From Leptolinea sp. HRD-7 (GTDB lineage Bacteria > Chloroflexota > Anaerolineae > Anaerolineales > Anaerolineaceae): 64,000 nt of DNA. The stretch is taken from NCBI GenBank assembly GCA_024363285.1, contig AP024710.1, positions 1,245,001 to 1,309,000 on the forward strand, read 5' to 3'. A program made the translations under genes and the position numbers. Each line of letters begins with the position of its first letter. Position 1 is the stretch's first letter. The notes below the pieces were generated by a model that did no database searches, had not been told where the DNA came from, and worked only from the letters and a program-made list of their open reading frames with translations. Of the stretch, positions 19,127 through 28,723 are shown piece by piece.

Positions 19127-20247
19127 AATTAAAATTCGCAACCCGTGAAAAGCCATCCGGGGAACCGCAGGAAAAGGTTCATAAACCTGGACTAAACTGG
19201 CTATCAGGTATAAGTTGGGGGGTTGCGCTGGTTATGATCGGTTTAACGGTATTCGTGGGAACAAAGCGGATACCGGGTATTGTGTTTACCGAAGCACCAT
19301 TGCCAACTCCCACACCGGTTTCACCAATTCCGCAGGGAAGCGGCGGAGCTCCGCATATGCCTTCTTTATCCGCGGCAAATATTTCGTATGTGGCCCGTCA
19401 GGCGGATTCGCACACACAAAAACCGGACCGTCCGCTGGATAAAGTTCAGCATTATGTGGTGGAAAAAGGCGATTCGGTTTTTTCCATTTCCCGACAATTT
19501 GACCTTAAACCCGAATCTATCCTGTGGGCGAACTTTGATACCCTGCAGGATGATCCTCAAATGCTTTCAGTGGGTATTACTCTGAACATACCACCAACTG
19601 ACGGTGTGTATTACAAGGTTAAAAAGAACGATACCCTTGAAAAGATCGCGGCAACATACCGGGTGTATGTGGATGATATTGTTATGTGGCCGGGGAATAA
19701 GCTGGATTTTACTAATCCAAAAATTGAACCAGGGCAATACCTGATGATCCCCGGTGGCACCGGTGAGGTTCGCCAGTGGGTTATTCCCGATATGGCCAGA
19801 GGAAAATCGGGTACACTGGCCAACTCTAAGATCAACGGTCCTGGCGGTTGTGAAATTCCATCTGGCGGCGCGGTTGGCACGGGCAGCTTCCGCTGGCCGA
19901 CCAACAACGTTCACAAGATTTCTGGCAATGACTACTGGTCTGGTCATCTGGGTATAGATATCGCCGCTCTGACCGGTGATTACATCCTCGCGGCAGACAG
20001 CGGTGTGGTGGTATATGCCGGCCCGATCAGCGGTGGTTATGGTCTGTTCGTGATGATCGATCATGGCAACATGTACCGTACCGCGTATGGTCATAATAGT
20101 GCCGTGTTGGTTCGCTGTGGTCAGAGCGTGACACAGGGGCAGCTGATAGCCTACGCGGGCAGTACGGGTAATTCCACCGGGCCGCATCTGCACTTTGAGA
20201 TCCGCGCCGGTTCGGGTTTTGTCAATCCGTGGGCATTGCTCCAGTAA
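19123..20247 (+). CDS. LysM and M23 peptidase domain membrane protein
   Basis: A 374-residue protein with GTG start overlapping the rho stop codon after a GGAGG site. A cytoplasmic N-terminus of about 25 residues and one membrane helix (ISWGVALVMIGLTVFV) are followed by two LysM modules (HYVVEKGDSVFSISRQF near 107, YYKVKKNDTLEKIAATY near 162). A C-terminal M23 domain follows, with metal-site motifs GHLGIDI and GPHLHFEI. M23 enzymes cut peptidoglycan cross-bridges. The 407-residue protein at 23855 is a close paralogue on the other strand. Confidence 0.9.
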   Translation: MKLKFATREKPSGEPQEKVHKPGLNWLSGISWGVALVMIGLTVFVGTKRIPGIVFTEAPLPTPTPVSPIPQGSGGAPHMPSLSAANISYVARQADSHTQKPDRPLDKVQHYVVEKGDSVFSISRQFDLKPESILWANFDTLQDDPQMLSVGITLNIPPTDGVYYKVKKNDTLEKIAATYRVYVDDIVMWPGNKLDFTNPKIEPGQYLMIPGGTGEVRQWVIPDMARGKSGTLANSKINGPGGCEIPSGGAVGTGSFRWPTNNVHKISGNDYWSGHLGIDIAALTGDYILAADSGVVVYAGPISGGYGLFVMIDHGNMYRTAYGHNSAVLVRCGQSVTQGQLIAYAGSTGNSTGPHLHFEIRAGSGFVNPWALLQ

Positions 20248-20269
20248 CAATTTGATAAAGCACAACAAG

Positions 20270-20308
20270 AAGAAACCTGAAGAAAATTACCTTCAGGTTT
20301 CTTTTTTT
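20270..20308 (+). terminator. Terminator after LysM/M23 gene
   Basis: AGAAACCTGAAG pairs with CTTCAGGTTTCT around AAAATTAC and is followed by TTTTTT. The A-rich 5' side may let it also serve priA on the other strand. Confidence 0.88.
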
Positions 20309-20318
20309 AATCTGTGCA

Positions 20319-22883
20319 TCAGAGCAGATCTACCGGGTCGATCTGAATTCGGGCGTTCTTTAATGGAATACCCCGTAGCACCCGAACAGGATCCGGGCTG
20401 CGAATGATGATCTGGTAACGGTAATACCCACCTTCGCGCGCGAAGAAGCAGGGAAGGGCGCCGCTTGCCGATGTGGCGGTCAGGTCATGCTCCATGATCC
20501 GATTGATTACAGCTTCACGGGTTTTTTCCGCCTGTATTCGGCAAGATTCTTCATCCAGGTTCTGGAAGATGATTCTCGCCAGCCGGGTAAACGGGGGATA
20601 GTGAAGGCGCTGGCGTTGTGCGATCTCAAAATCGTAAAAACTATCCAGGTCATATTCGGCTGCGGACTTAATGGCATAATGCTCCGGCTGGTAGGTTTGC
20701 AAAATAACCCGGCCGCCCTTTTCACGGCGCCCCGCGCGGCCTGCCACCTGGGTGATCAGTTGAAAGGTGCGTTCCGGTGACCGATAATCCGGCATGTTCA
20801 GGCCGGTTTCCGCCAGAAGGATGCCTACCAGGGTTACCAGTGGAAAGTCATGTCCTTTCGCCACCATTTGAGTACCAACCAGGATGTCGGCATGATGGGC
20901 GGTAAAATGCCCGAGGATGATCTCGTGGGAGTCACGTTCTTTTGTTGTTTCGGCGTCCCAGCGTAATACCCGCGCAGACGGAAATTGCAGTTTTAATTCA
21001 TTTTCCACCCGTTCCGTTCCGGTTCCGAAGTGACGAATGCGCTCACTGGTGCAATTTGGGCATTGCCTCGGCAGGTTGCGTTTATACCCGCAATGGTGGC
21101 AGAAAAGGGTGTTGTCACTTGTGTGCAGGGTAAGTGGTATTTCACAACGCGGGCAGCGGATGGTGTGACCACAATCGTAACAAAAAATAAATGTGGATGT
21201 TCCACGGCGGTTGAGAAAGATGATCGCCTGTTCGTTCGAATCAAGGACTTTTTGAATGGACGTCTGCAGTAACCGGCTGAACATCGAACGTGAACCGGCT
21301 TTTAATTCTTCGCGCATATCAACGATTTCAACCGGCGGGAGACCAGCATCAATCGCCTCAAAAGAATCAAATTGGGAAATCGGTTTGGATTGAGAAAGTG
21401 AAGAGGCGGAGTCGGAGAGGGGATCTACGGTAATTGTGCTGTTGGTTTCTTCTGCGGGCCAGGTTTGTGTGAAAGATACCCGGTTCTTCAATTCCAGATA
21501 ATCCCAGTTCCCCTGCCGGGCATTATACAGTTGAGTTACATCTGGTGTGGCAGACCCAAGAATAAGAGCGGATTGATTCAACCGCATCATTTTCTGAGCC
21601 ACTCGTAATGCAGAATAGACGGGTGGAAAATCATCCTGATAATAAGAATCGTCATGGCATTCATCTACCACGATCAAACCGATATTTTTCAAAGGGGCGA
21701 ACAGGGCGCTGCGCGGGCCGATAATTACCGGCAGTACGCCTGCGCGGGCGCGCCTCCAGGTGTCATACCGCTCTCCGGGTGTAAGTTTCGAGTGGATCAA
21801 TCCTACCTGTCCGGGAAACCGTGAAAGAAACCGTTGAACGGCCAACGGGGTTAATGATATCTCTGGTACCAGAATGATTGCCTGTCGTCCGCATAACAGG
21901 GTTTCTTCCACAGCCCGCAGATAGAGTTCGGTTTTACCCGAACTGGTGACCCCGCGGAGTAATATCGGCCGAATCTCTTCGCCGCAATTGGCTTTCTTCA
22001 ATACCGGCAGGATCGACTGCCAGGCGTTTTGCTGGTCTATCGTTAATTCTGGAGCTGGTTGGTCAAGTGGGACAACCTTTTTCAGAGGATCACGCCAGAC
22101 TTCTGTTTCGTTTAATACAATTAAGTCCAGTTCCTGAAGTACGATCAGATCATCCATATTGCAACCGCTGGCAGCGTAAACCCAGGTGACTTCAACCGGC
22201 AGAGGTTCATCAGCCAGGTATTCAAGCGCGCGCTGACGGCGGACCTGAACAGCCGGAAATATACTCAAATTCTTCTTGGCTTGTTCCAAAGTCTCATGAC
22301 TGCAGGCCAACGCGGCTGTTCGCACAAATTTAGGCCGAACACGAGGGGGCATCAATACCGAGCGCGAGGTTATCCGGCCGGCTGCTTGCAGCTTACGCAA
22401 CGACCCCTGAAGTGAAACATGTGGTATGGCGCGTTCCAGTTGATGCAGGCGAAGGCTTCCCCGATTAATCAATTGCTGCATGATTCGAGTTTCAGTTTGA
22501 TCCAACCCGCGGAGATTCTCATCATTCGAGATGTTCTCATATAACGTATCCGCCTGAGACGCCAGCCCCGGAGGAAGCATCAGGTCAATACACTGGCAGA
22601 TGGGTGTAAGAGTCTCATCAGCCATCCAGACAGCCAATTCCAATTGCTGTGATGTGACTACCGGGATTGGGTCAACCAACGCGGTGACCGGTTTCGGGTC
22701 AGCTACTTCTGGGATATCTACAAACCGGGTGACAACTCCCTGAAGCGCGCGGTTGTTAAAAGGAACTTCCACCAGACAACCGGGTAAAACCTTTCCGTCA
22801 AGTGAATCCGGAACGCTGTAATCGAATTCCCCATTCAGTACGGGAATATTGACCGCCACCCTGACAAATCTCGAAACATCCAT
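20319..22883 (-). CDS. priA: Primosomal replication restart helicase PriA
   Basis: An 854-residue PriA. The 3'-end-binding N-terminal domain begins MDVSRFVRVAVNIPVLNGEFDY. The helicase core has Walker A GVTSSGKTE near residue 310 and DECH near 400, interrupted by the zinc-binding module with CYDCG, CPRC, CHHC and CPNC pairs near 575-615. Motifs V-VI (GTQMVAKGHDFP, QVAGRAGR) follow. PriA reloads the replisome at stalled forks. A Ser/Thr-rich insert near residue 470-500 is longer than usual. No neighbour suggests an operon. Confidence 0.95.
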   Translation of the reverse strand: MDVSRFVRVAVNIPVLNGEFDYSVPDSLDGKVLPGCLVEVPFNNRALQGVVTRFVDIPEVADPKPVTALVDPIPVVTSQQLELAVWMADETLTPICQCIDLMLPPGLASQADTLYENISNDENLRGLDQTETRIMQQLINRGSLRLHQLERAIPHVSLQGSLRKLQAAGRITSRSVLMPPRVRPKFVRTAALACSHETLEQAKKNLSIFPAVQVRRQRALEYLADEPLPVEVTWVYAASGCNMDDLIVLQELDLIVLNETEVWRDPLKKVVPLDQPAPELTIDQQNAWQSILPVLKKANCGEEIRPILLRGVTSSGKTELYLRAVEETLLCGRQAIILVPEISLTPLAVQRFLSRFPGQVGLIHSKLTPGERYDTWRRARAGVLPVIIGPRSALFAPLKNIGLIVVDECHDDSYYQDDFPPVYSALRVAQKMMRLNQSALILGSATPDVTQLYNARQGNWDYLELKNRVSFTQTWPAEETNSTITVDPLSDSASSLSQSKPISQFDSFEAIDAGLPPVEIVDMREELKAGSRSMFSRLLQTSIQKVLDSNEQAIIFLNRRGTSTFIFCYDCGHTIRCPRCEIPLTLHTSDNTLFCHHCGYKRNLPRQCPNCTSERIRHFGTGTERVENELKLQFPSARVLRWDAETTKERDSHEIILGHFTAHHADILVGTQMVAKGHDFPLVTLVGILLAETGLNMPDYRSPERTFQLITQVAGRAGRREKGGRVILQTYQPEHYAIKSAAEYDLDSFYDFEIAQRQRLHYPPFTRLARIIFQNLDEESCRIQAEKTREAVINRIMEHDLTATSASGALPCFFAREGGYYRYQIIIRSPDPVRVLRGIPLKNARIQIDPVDLL

Positions 22884-22927
22884 GCGGGAAGTGTACTCGA
22901 TTCCTCGTTTGATTTTGTTTGTACCGG

Positions 22928-23773
22928 TTAAACCTTAAGAATAACAGCAGAACCATAACCTACAACAGATTGGTGGTCACCTGTTTCGGCGGCCGAATTA
23001 CTGTGGTGAAGCAAGATGGCTTTATTGGCTTTAAGGCAGAGCGAAGCCCACATAATCGCGCTGATTGCCCCGGCACCGCAGGCATAACCTTTTCCGGTAA
23101 TGTCGGCATCCAACACACCGGCTGGAGAAAGAGATTCAATTTGTTTTTCTATATACGCGTCAAGTTCGTCAGCTTCTGTTTCCGGGTAAAAATGGGAAAG
23201 GTCACTGCTGGCTACGAGAAGGGTTTTCTTTTTCAGAGCGATAGCAGCCAATGCTTCACCAAGGGCTTCCATTTCACCCGCGTTGCGAGATCGGACCATA
23301 ACCGGTAGAAGTGAAAATGGACCTTTAAGTCCTCGCTGCAAAAACGGTAATTCAATTTCCAGTGAATGTTCGCCGTCTCGTGTGACACGCGATAAGGGTG
23401 CGCCGACAAGGCGGGTGATTTCTGTATCCAGGGCATCCTGGGCTTCTAAATCGACTGGAATTTCACCCAACGGGGTGTAATACGCTTTATGCCCGGTGGT
23501 GATCAATGACCGTGGAAAGATATCATGAAAAGGTGAGACGATGGCTACCAGATCATAGGAATTCCCTCTCACTGTTTTAAACGCATGGGCGGCTGTCAGA
23601 CCAGAATAACGATGACCGGCATGAGGAGCGATCAGGCTGATAACTTCGCCCGGTAAATGAGGGATTACGGCTGAATCGAGAAGCGTATCCATTTGCTTTG
23701 CCAGGCGGTCAGGGTTACCTTCGTACCACCGGCCGGCAATAGGTGATGGACGGACATCCAATATAGCGGACAT
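22928..23773 (-). CDS. MEMO1 family protein (AmmeMemoRadiSam B)
   Basis: About 281 residues, starting MSAILDVRPSPIAGRWYEG after an AAGGAA ribosome site. The family signs are LIAPHAGHRYSGLTAAHAF near residue 52, SPFHD, DGEHSLEIELPFLQ near 132, and VASSDLSHFYPE near 185, supplying the histidines of the metal site. MEMO1 proteins are dioxygenase-fold proteins. In bacteria they co-occur with an AMMECR1 and a radical SAM protein, neither of which is adjacent here. Function in bacteria is unsettled. Confidence 0.9.
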   Translation of the reverse strand: MSAILDVRPSPIAGRWYEGNPDRLAKQMDTLLDSAVIPHLPGEVISLIAPHAGHRYSGLTAAHAFKTVRGNSYDLVAIVSPFHDIFPRSLITTGHKAYYTPLGEIPVDLEAQDALDTEITRLVGAPLSRVTRDGEHSLEIELPFLQRGLKGPFSLLPVMVRSRNAGEMEALGEALAAIALKKKTLLVASSDLSHFYPETEADELDAYIEKQIESLSPAGVLDADITGKGYACGAGAISAIMWASLCLKANKAILLHHSNSAAETGDHQSVVGYGSAVILKV

Positions 23774-23854
23774 GCAAGATTCCTTTCTCAAAAACGAGGG
23801 ACCTTAAGAATATTCTAGCACGCCGTAAAAAAACGGAGATATCTCAGAGTACGT

Positions 23855-25078
23855 TTATTGTAAGAAATCTTTTGGATTTACCCGTCCGTACAGATCACTC
23901 CGCATTTCAAAATGAAGATGTGGACCGCTTGACCGACCGGTGGAACCCAGCAGGCCTATAACCTGCCCTTGTGAAACCGATTGCCCGCAGGTGACACTGA
24001 TGGAACTCAGATGCGCGTACAGTGTTTGCCATCCATTGCCATGATCGATTACAACCACGTTGCCATAACCAAAGTCATTCCAACCGGCATAAACGATTAC
24101 ACCGCTGTCGGCCGCAAACACACCATTATTTAGTTGTCCGCCGATATCGATGGCGTAGTGACCGGTTTCGGGTGAATAGTCATAGCCCGATATAAAGCGA
24201 TCCGGTGCCGGCCATAGAAAGATACCACTGCCTATCAATCCATCCACAACACCAACACACGCGCCTGGTCCATATATTTTCGCTACAGCTGGATCGCTGC
24301 GCGTGATGCGCGGCGCAGACCAGACAACAAATTCACGTTGACCGCCCGGAACAATAAGCATTCTTCCCGGTTCAATGTTCGGATTGGCGAAATCACCCAG
24401 CGAGGCGCGGTCAAGCTTATTTCCGGGGTAATCAACAATAGTATCCGGTGAAACGCCATAGAACTTCGCGACGCCGTTCAACCCTTCACCGGCATGCCAT
24501 TGATGATATACACCATCTACCGGCAGGATTGTCAATTCCTGTCCGGGAGTTAAATAGGCCGGGTTATCCGCCAGAATCTCATAATTTCCCCAGAGGATGG
24601 TTTGCGGCCGGAGGTTAAATTTCGATGCGATCGAAAAAATCGTATCGCCCTTTTCCACTGTATAGCGTTCAATCTCAGACCTTGGCTTAATGGGAAGCGA
24701 TGTATGTGAGTCGATGAACCGCGGGATACTTTCAACCGGAGTATTGGGGATGAAGGCTATTGACGCCGGATTGGCTATCGGGAAAACGGTAGGTTCAGGC
24801 CCTTCCCGTTGATAGTCCGCTTTTTGTAGATTGTTTACCGTGCCCGAAAGGAAGAAACTGTTCATCACCCAGGTGGCTATTAATAACAGGATGATGGTAG
24901 CCACCCCTGTCCCAATTCGCATGGCAGGGTCTGTCCAACCCCGCCGTTCAATTTTTTGCCAAATTAAAAGCCAGACCGAAATGGTTTCATTTTCGGTGGA
25001 ATTTTCAGAAATTGAGTCTTCTTTTAAAACCGGGCCGTCCGGCTGATCATTGGCCGGAGTCGGAGGAATTTCGATCAT
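23855..25078 (-). CDS. LysM and M23 peptidase domain membrane protein, paralogue
   Basis: A 407-residue paralogue of the protein at 19123. A longer acidic cytoplasmic N-terminus (about 55 residues) and one membrane helix (IGTGVATIILLLIATWV) are followed by LysM (RYTVEKGDTIFSIASKF near 140). A second, weaker LysM-like repeat follows, then an M23 domain with GHYAIDIGGQ and GPHLHFEM. The first metal-site motif is H-x3-D, matching the paralogue. Probably a peptidoglycan hydrolase anchored in the membrane. Start supported by AAGAAGGA. Confidence 0.9.
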   Translation of the reverse strand: MIEIPPTPANDQPDGPVLKEDSISENSTENETISVWLLIWQKIERRGWTDPAMRIGTGVATIILLLIATWVMNSFFLSGTVNNLQKADYQREGPEPTVFPIANPASIAFIPNTPVESIPRFIDSHTSLPIKPRSEIERYTVEKGDTIFSIASKFNLRPQTILWGNYEILADNPAYLTPGQELTILPVDGVYHQWHAGEGLNGVAKFYGVSPDTIVDYPGNKLDRASLGDFANPNIEPGRMLIVPGGQREFVVWSAPRITRSDPAVAKIYGPGACVGVVDGLIGSGIFLWPAPDRFISGYDYSPETGHYAIDIGGQLNNGVFAADSGVIVYAGWNDFGYGNVVVIDHGNGWQTLYAHLSSISVTCGQSVSQGQVIGLLGSTGRSSGPHLHFEMRSDLYGRVNPKDFLQ

Positions 25079-25201
25079 ACGTCCTTCTTGTCAGGTGAGG
25101 GCATCATAACACGCGCGAAAATGACCGTCAAGCAGAAAATTAGAGATTTCTTATCAGAATAGACACGCTGCTTGATTTCATTAACCGATACGGGAAAATT
25201 C

Positions 25202-25891
25202 TCACGATTCAGTGAGGTGTAAATGGTCAATCAATTCGACTGGGCTATTCAATATCAGATCGGCGCCTGCCTTACACAACTCTTTTTCTTCGCCAAACCC
25301 GCACAGCACACCCACTGTCTGAGCGCCTGCTGATCGGCCCGCGCGTATATCGACTGATGTATCACCTACCATGAGGCATTCTTCTGGTTTTACTTTCATT
25401 TGTTCCGCTGCCCAGATCACCGGATGGGGAAACGGTTTGGTGTATTCGCAGGTTTGTGATGTGGCAATGGCATTGAAAAAGCCGGTCAATGAAAAGGCTT
25501 CCAGGAATCCAAAGATACTGGAGTGACTACCAGCACTGACAACAGAAAGCGGAAAGTGTTGTTTCAGCGTTCGCAGAACCTGTTCTGTTCCCGGAATCAT
25601 CAGGTATTTTTTTGCCTTCTTTACACTCACCGTTTTATTGATACGGCTGTACACTTTTCCGGCAAAGGCATCCATCCCAAAGCGGTCCAGCAGGTGGTAC
25701 AGTTCATTGCCCGGTGTTTCTAAATTCATAATGAGCCGGCGGGCAAGAAAGGTTGGTTCTTTTTTCGGTGTGAACACACTGAAAGGTTTAAAGAAAGGAA
25801 GAACTTTTTGAATGTAAAGGTCATCGGTATCACTGAGGGTACCGTCGATATCAAAACAAATGGCCTTGATACGGTTAATATCCAATGTCAT
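25202..25891 (-). CDS. HAD-family hydrolase, phosphoglycolate phosphatase-like
   Basis: A 229-residue HAD phosphatase. Motif I is CFDIDGTLSDTD with both aspartates. The helical cap follows. Motif II is SVVSAGSH near residue 118, motif III the lysine in EYTKPFPHP, and motif IV MVGDTSVDIRAGRSAGAQTVGV. This layout is typical of PGP and pyrophosphatase-like enzymes; the substrate cannot be assigned. It begins 15 nt downstream of the metallopeptidase-like gene on the same strand. Confidence 0.88.
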   Translation of the reverse strand: MTLDINRIKAICFDIDGTLSDTDDLYIQKVLPFFKPFSVFTPKKEPTFLARRLIMNLETPGNELYHLLDRFGMDAFAGKVYSRINKTVSVKKAKKYLMIPGTEQVLRTLKQHFPLSVVSAGSHSSIFGFLEAFSLTGFFNAIATSQTCEYTKPFPHPVIWAAEQMKVKPEECLMVGDTSVDIRAGRSAGAQTVGVLCGFGEEKELCKAGADLILNSPVELIDHLHLTES

Positions 25892-25906
25892 GGAAACCTC
25901 GTTGTG

Positions 25907-27337
25907 TTAATTGGGTTGAGGCAGGGTTGCAAGAATGGCAGTCTGCGTGTCTGAGTTCGGGGTGATCAGCCAGATGGTTTCCTGCCCGATCTGACGGATC
26001 AATACCTGGCCTTCTTTAACATCTGTCCAATTTAATTTCTTCCCCTCGGATTGAGCCGGAATGCCCCAGCGTTCTTCACCGTATTGCTTGATAGCCAGCC
26101 AGAATTCATCCGCATCGTTTTGCGTATCCCAACGGGTACGCAGCAGGAAGATAGCTTTTCCCGTCTGGGATTCGCGGTACAACGCGTAGCGGTCACCACC
26201 CCAACCGGCGGCTGCTTTTCGGGCAATGCTGTCAAGCAACTGGTATGAAGCATCCTGCCCTTTGGAAAGGATCAGGTAGGTATACCATTCACCCAGCTCC
26301 ATATTCTTTATTTCTACCCATCCGGATGGTAGAACACTGCTCAGGTCTGGAAGTTCAACGGGAAGAGCTTTTTCTGAAGGGTATTTATCCGGATGGAGGA
26401 TCTGTTCGGTGGTTACCGGCGGATTCTGAAATGCTTGATCCACAAGGGCATACCCACCGCGATCGTTGAGAGAGTAAACAAACTCCAGGCCTTTCAGATA
26501 TGGAAAAAGAAGATCGGACTGAATGTAATCGGGTGATGAATCAAACACCGGACTGGAATACGTTACATAAAAGGCTTCCATTTCCTTTCTATCCTGTTCG
26601 CTTGCGCTTTTTTGCATCCATGCTTGCTCGGTAAACGTGGCGTCACCTTCCAGTAACGCGGTGACAGCGGAGCAGTATTCATTATTGGTACGGCAGTACT
26701 CATCATCCAGCTTCAGGCCGTTCTTAAGGTCATAATTCTGGTCTTGAAGTGTATGGGTGTATTCATGGGCGTAGGTCATGCGCTCGATGCCGCCGAAATC
26801 ACTATCACCCACCACGTACATTTCTTTGGTATCACTGTCATAATAACCTGCGATCTGCTCGGAATAAAGACGCACGTAAAGGTCCAGCAGGTCAAATCCT
26901 TCGGGGATCATCCCCAGGGTGGTCAAAAAAAGACTGTCATCACGCGCGTCTTCGGCTGAATAGTCTTTAAAAAAATCAGTTTTTACCTTCTGCTGCAACT
27001 CACTGGAAGATAACAGATCGCGGACAACGGGTCCTTTCGCGTTCAACCCGCGAATGGAGATGACCTGCTCCTGTATACCGTCCATTTGGATTGATAGATC
27101 AATCGGTATATTATTCGCGTCAGCCAGAGTATGCGAGGGTACGTCAGGTGTTTTCATTGGAGTGACTGGCTGGCCGGCTGAATCGGGCATCGGCGGTATT
27201 CGCTCTTCTTCCGTCGGGGTAGAGGTGATAACCGGCGCGATCGGTGAAATGATGAAGAACCCCGCGATGATGACGACAGTTCCGCAAACACACAGGGCAA
27301 TCAGGATAAGCAGTGAGAATATGATTTTTTTATTCAT
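25907..27337 (-). CDS. Membrane-anchored HEXXH metalloprotease-like protein
   Basis: About 476 residues. A single N-terminal membrane helix (IIFSLLILIALCVCGTVVI) and a Pro/Thr-rich linker precede a large extracellular part. It contains the zincin motif HEYTH in MTYAHEYTHTLQDQNYDL near residue 185, with a preceding GYYDSDTKEMYV strand as in gluzincin-like peptidases. The family was not recognised beyond this. The start is uncertain: an ATG 21 nt upstream exists and neither has a good ribosome site. It lies in a same-strand group with the C39-like gene. Confidence 0.65.
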   Translation of the reverse strand: MNKKIIFSLLILIALCVCGTVVIIAGFFIISPIAPVITSTPTEEERIPPMPDSAGQPVTPMKTPDVPSHTLADANNIPIDLSIQMDGIQEQVISIRGLNAKGPVVRDLLSSSELQQKVKTDFFKDYSAEDARDDSLFLTTLGMIPEGFDLLDLYVRLYSEQIAGYYDSDTKEMYVVGDSDFGGIERMTYAHEYTHTLQDQNYDLKNGLKLDDEYCRTNNEYCSAVTALLEGDATFTEQAWMQKSASEQDRKEMEAFYVTYSSPVFDSSPDYIQSDLLFPYLKGLEFVYSLNDRGGYALVDQAFQNPPVTTEQILHPDKYPSEKALPVELPDLSSVLPSGWVEIKNMELGEWYTYLILSKGQDASYQLLDSIARKAAAGWGGDRYALYRESQTGKAIFLLRTRWDTQNDADEFWLAIKQYGEERWGIPAQSEGKKLNWTDVKEGQVLIRQIGQETIWLITPNSDTQTAILATLPQPN

Positions 27338-27370
27338 AGGATGGCTCTGACCATCCATTATACCGGAGGG

Positions 27371-28639
27371 CTAATTGACTCTGGCGTATTCCAGCGCGTA
27401 TTCGGCGTCCGCGTAACCGGGCCGGGCGTCGAGCGCTTTCTGGAAGTTCTCCAGAGCGGCCGCCTTGTTCCCGAGGCGGTACTCCGCCCAGCCTTTCCAT
27501 AAGAGAGCTTCTTCAGAATTAGGTGTGCGATTCAAGGCGTATTCCGTGACGGCCAGCAGATCTTCGGAACGCAGCGTGTGAAAGTATGCCAGGAAGGGCC
27601 CGAACTGGTACCGCAGCATGCGTTGGGGAAAGCCGATCTTGCGAGCGGTATCGTACGCGGTGGCTGCTTCATCATACCGGTCAAAATACACCAGATTGGA
27701 ACCGAGGTTGAACCAGGCATACACATTTCCGGGGTCAGATTTGGTTTCGGCTAAAGCAGTTTCCAGGGCGTTCTGGCGGTTGGTGTCGCGATCCCAATCA
27801 CTGCCGAGTACCTGTTTGAGCTCTTCTTCTTTTTCTGCCGGGTAAACCAGTATGTAAACGCGGTTGAAACTCTGCCAGCGTTTATCAAGGTCGGCATATT
27901 TCACCGGCACGTCTGGCCCGGTGAACACATCTTGTGTAAGAAAGGTGCCCGCGGCGTCATCATAGCCGTTGATCAATAAGTAATGGCCAGCCCACAGGTC
28001 ATCATTGGGCCAGTATTTTTTGTCAATGGTGTAGCCTTCTTCGATCATTACCGGGATGCCGGTGGCTACGATCTTCTTAAGCAGTTCTATTGTGCCGCCT
28101 ACCCGGTATTCCGTTTTGAGATAACCGGCATAATTACGAACATAGTATTGCAGCTCTTCCACGTTGACGTTCCGGTCGCCGCGGATCGGCTTGATAACAT
28201 CAGAGATGGTGAACTGGTCGCCTTTCCAGCCAAAGAATTTGAGGTTCATAGCCAGCGCGGCCGGGCCGCAGTTGTTCAGGTCTTCCTTTTCATACGCCGG
28301 CGAATCCAAACGCATCGCCGAAGGGATGGCCGTGGGGGTAGGTGTCAGCGTGGCTGTGGGAACCACGGTTTCCGTATTGGCCGGGACTGTGGGTGTGGGC
28401 GGCGGGGTGGGGGTTGATTCCGCGATGACCAGCGTGTTGACTACTGCCGGAGTGGCCATGGGCGGCACCGGGTTAACCATTCCTTTTAAGTAGATGCCGG
28501 CGTATTCCACCCGCCAGCCCAATCGTTCGTTGACCGGCGGAAGCAGGTAGATCAGATAGCAAATTACCAATACTCCCAGCAGCCCGAGTAAACCGGTGAC
28601 AGCCGGGGGGACGGAGGGTTTTTTGGGGTAAGAATTCAT
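27371..28639 (-). CDS. C39-family peptidase-like protein with TPR repeats
   Basis: About 422 residues starting MNSYPKKPS. One membrane helix (VTGLLGLLGVLVICYLIYLL) and a long Pro/Thr-rich spacer (about residues 65-115) lead to a papain-like C39 domain. That domain has catalytic Cys in LNNCGPAALAM near 123, His in AGHYLLINGYD near 225, and Asp in FLTQDVF. The C-terminus carries three TPR-like repeats, ending ALENFQKALDARPGYADAE. No ABC transporter domain is attached, so it is more likely a surface protease than a bacteriocin exporter. Start choice is moderate. Confidence 0.72.
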   Translation of the reverse strand: MNSYPKKPSVPPAVTGLLGLLGVLVICYLIYLLPPVNERLGWRVEYAGIYLKGMVNPVPPMATPAVVNTLVIAESTPTPPPTPTVPANTETVVPTATLTPTPTAIPSAMRLDSPAYEKEDLNNCGPAALAMNLKFFGWKGDQFTISDVIKPIRGDRNVNVEELQYYVRNYAGYLKTEYRVGGTIELLKKIVATGIPVMIEEGYTIDKKYWPNDDLWAGHYLLINGYDDAAGTFLTQDVFTGPDVPVKYADLDKRWQSFNRVYILVYPAEKEEELKQVLGSDWDRDTNRQNALETALAETKSDPGNVYAWFNLGSNLVYFDRYDEAATAYDTARKIGFPQRMLRYQFGPFLAYFHTLRSEDLLAVTEYALNRTPNSEEALLWKGWAEYRLGNKAAALENFQKALDARPGYADAEYALEYARVN

Positions 28640-28710
28640 GGCTGAATTGTACCCTACCCAAACCGGACTTGTTTGGTGTAATTTAGACGAAATCCATCCA
28701 GTTTCTTTGT

Positions 28711-28716
28711 TATAAT
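28711..28716 (+). promoter_or_regulatory. -10 box next to the miaB-like start
   Basis: TATAAT ends only 7 nt before the ATG at 28724, with no ribosome site between. Transcription would start at or just before the start codon, giving a leaderless or nearly leaderless mRNA. No clear -35 is seen. Confidence 0.45.
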
Positions 28717-28723
28717 CCCCCGT

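Noticed and set aside
27371..28639. Bacteriocin-processing ABC transporter
   Set aside because: The C39-like domain is not fused to or near an ABC exporter and carries TPR repeats instead.
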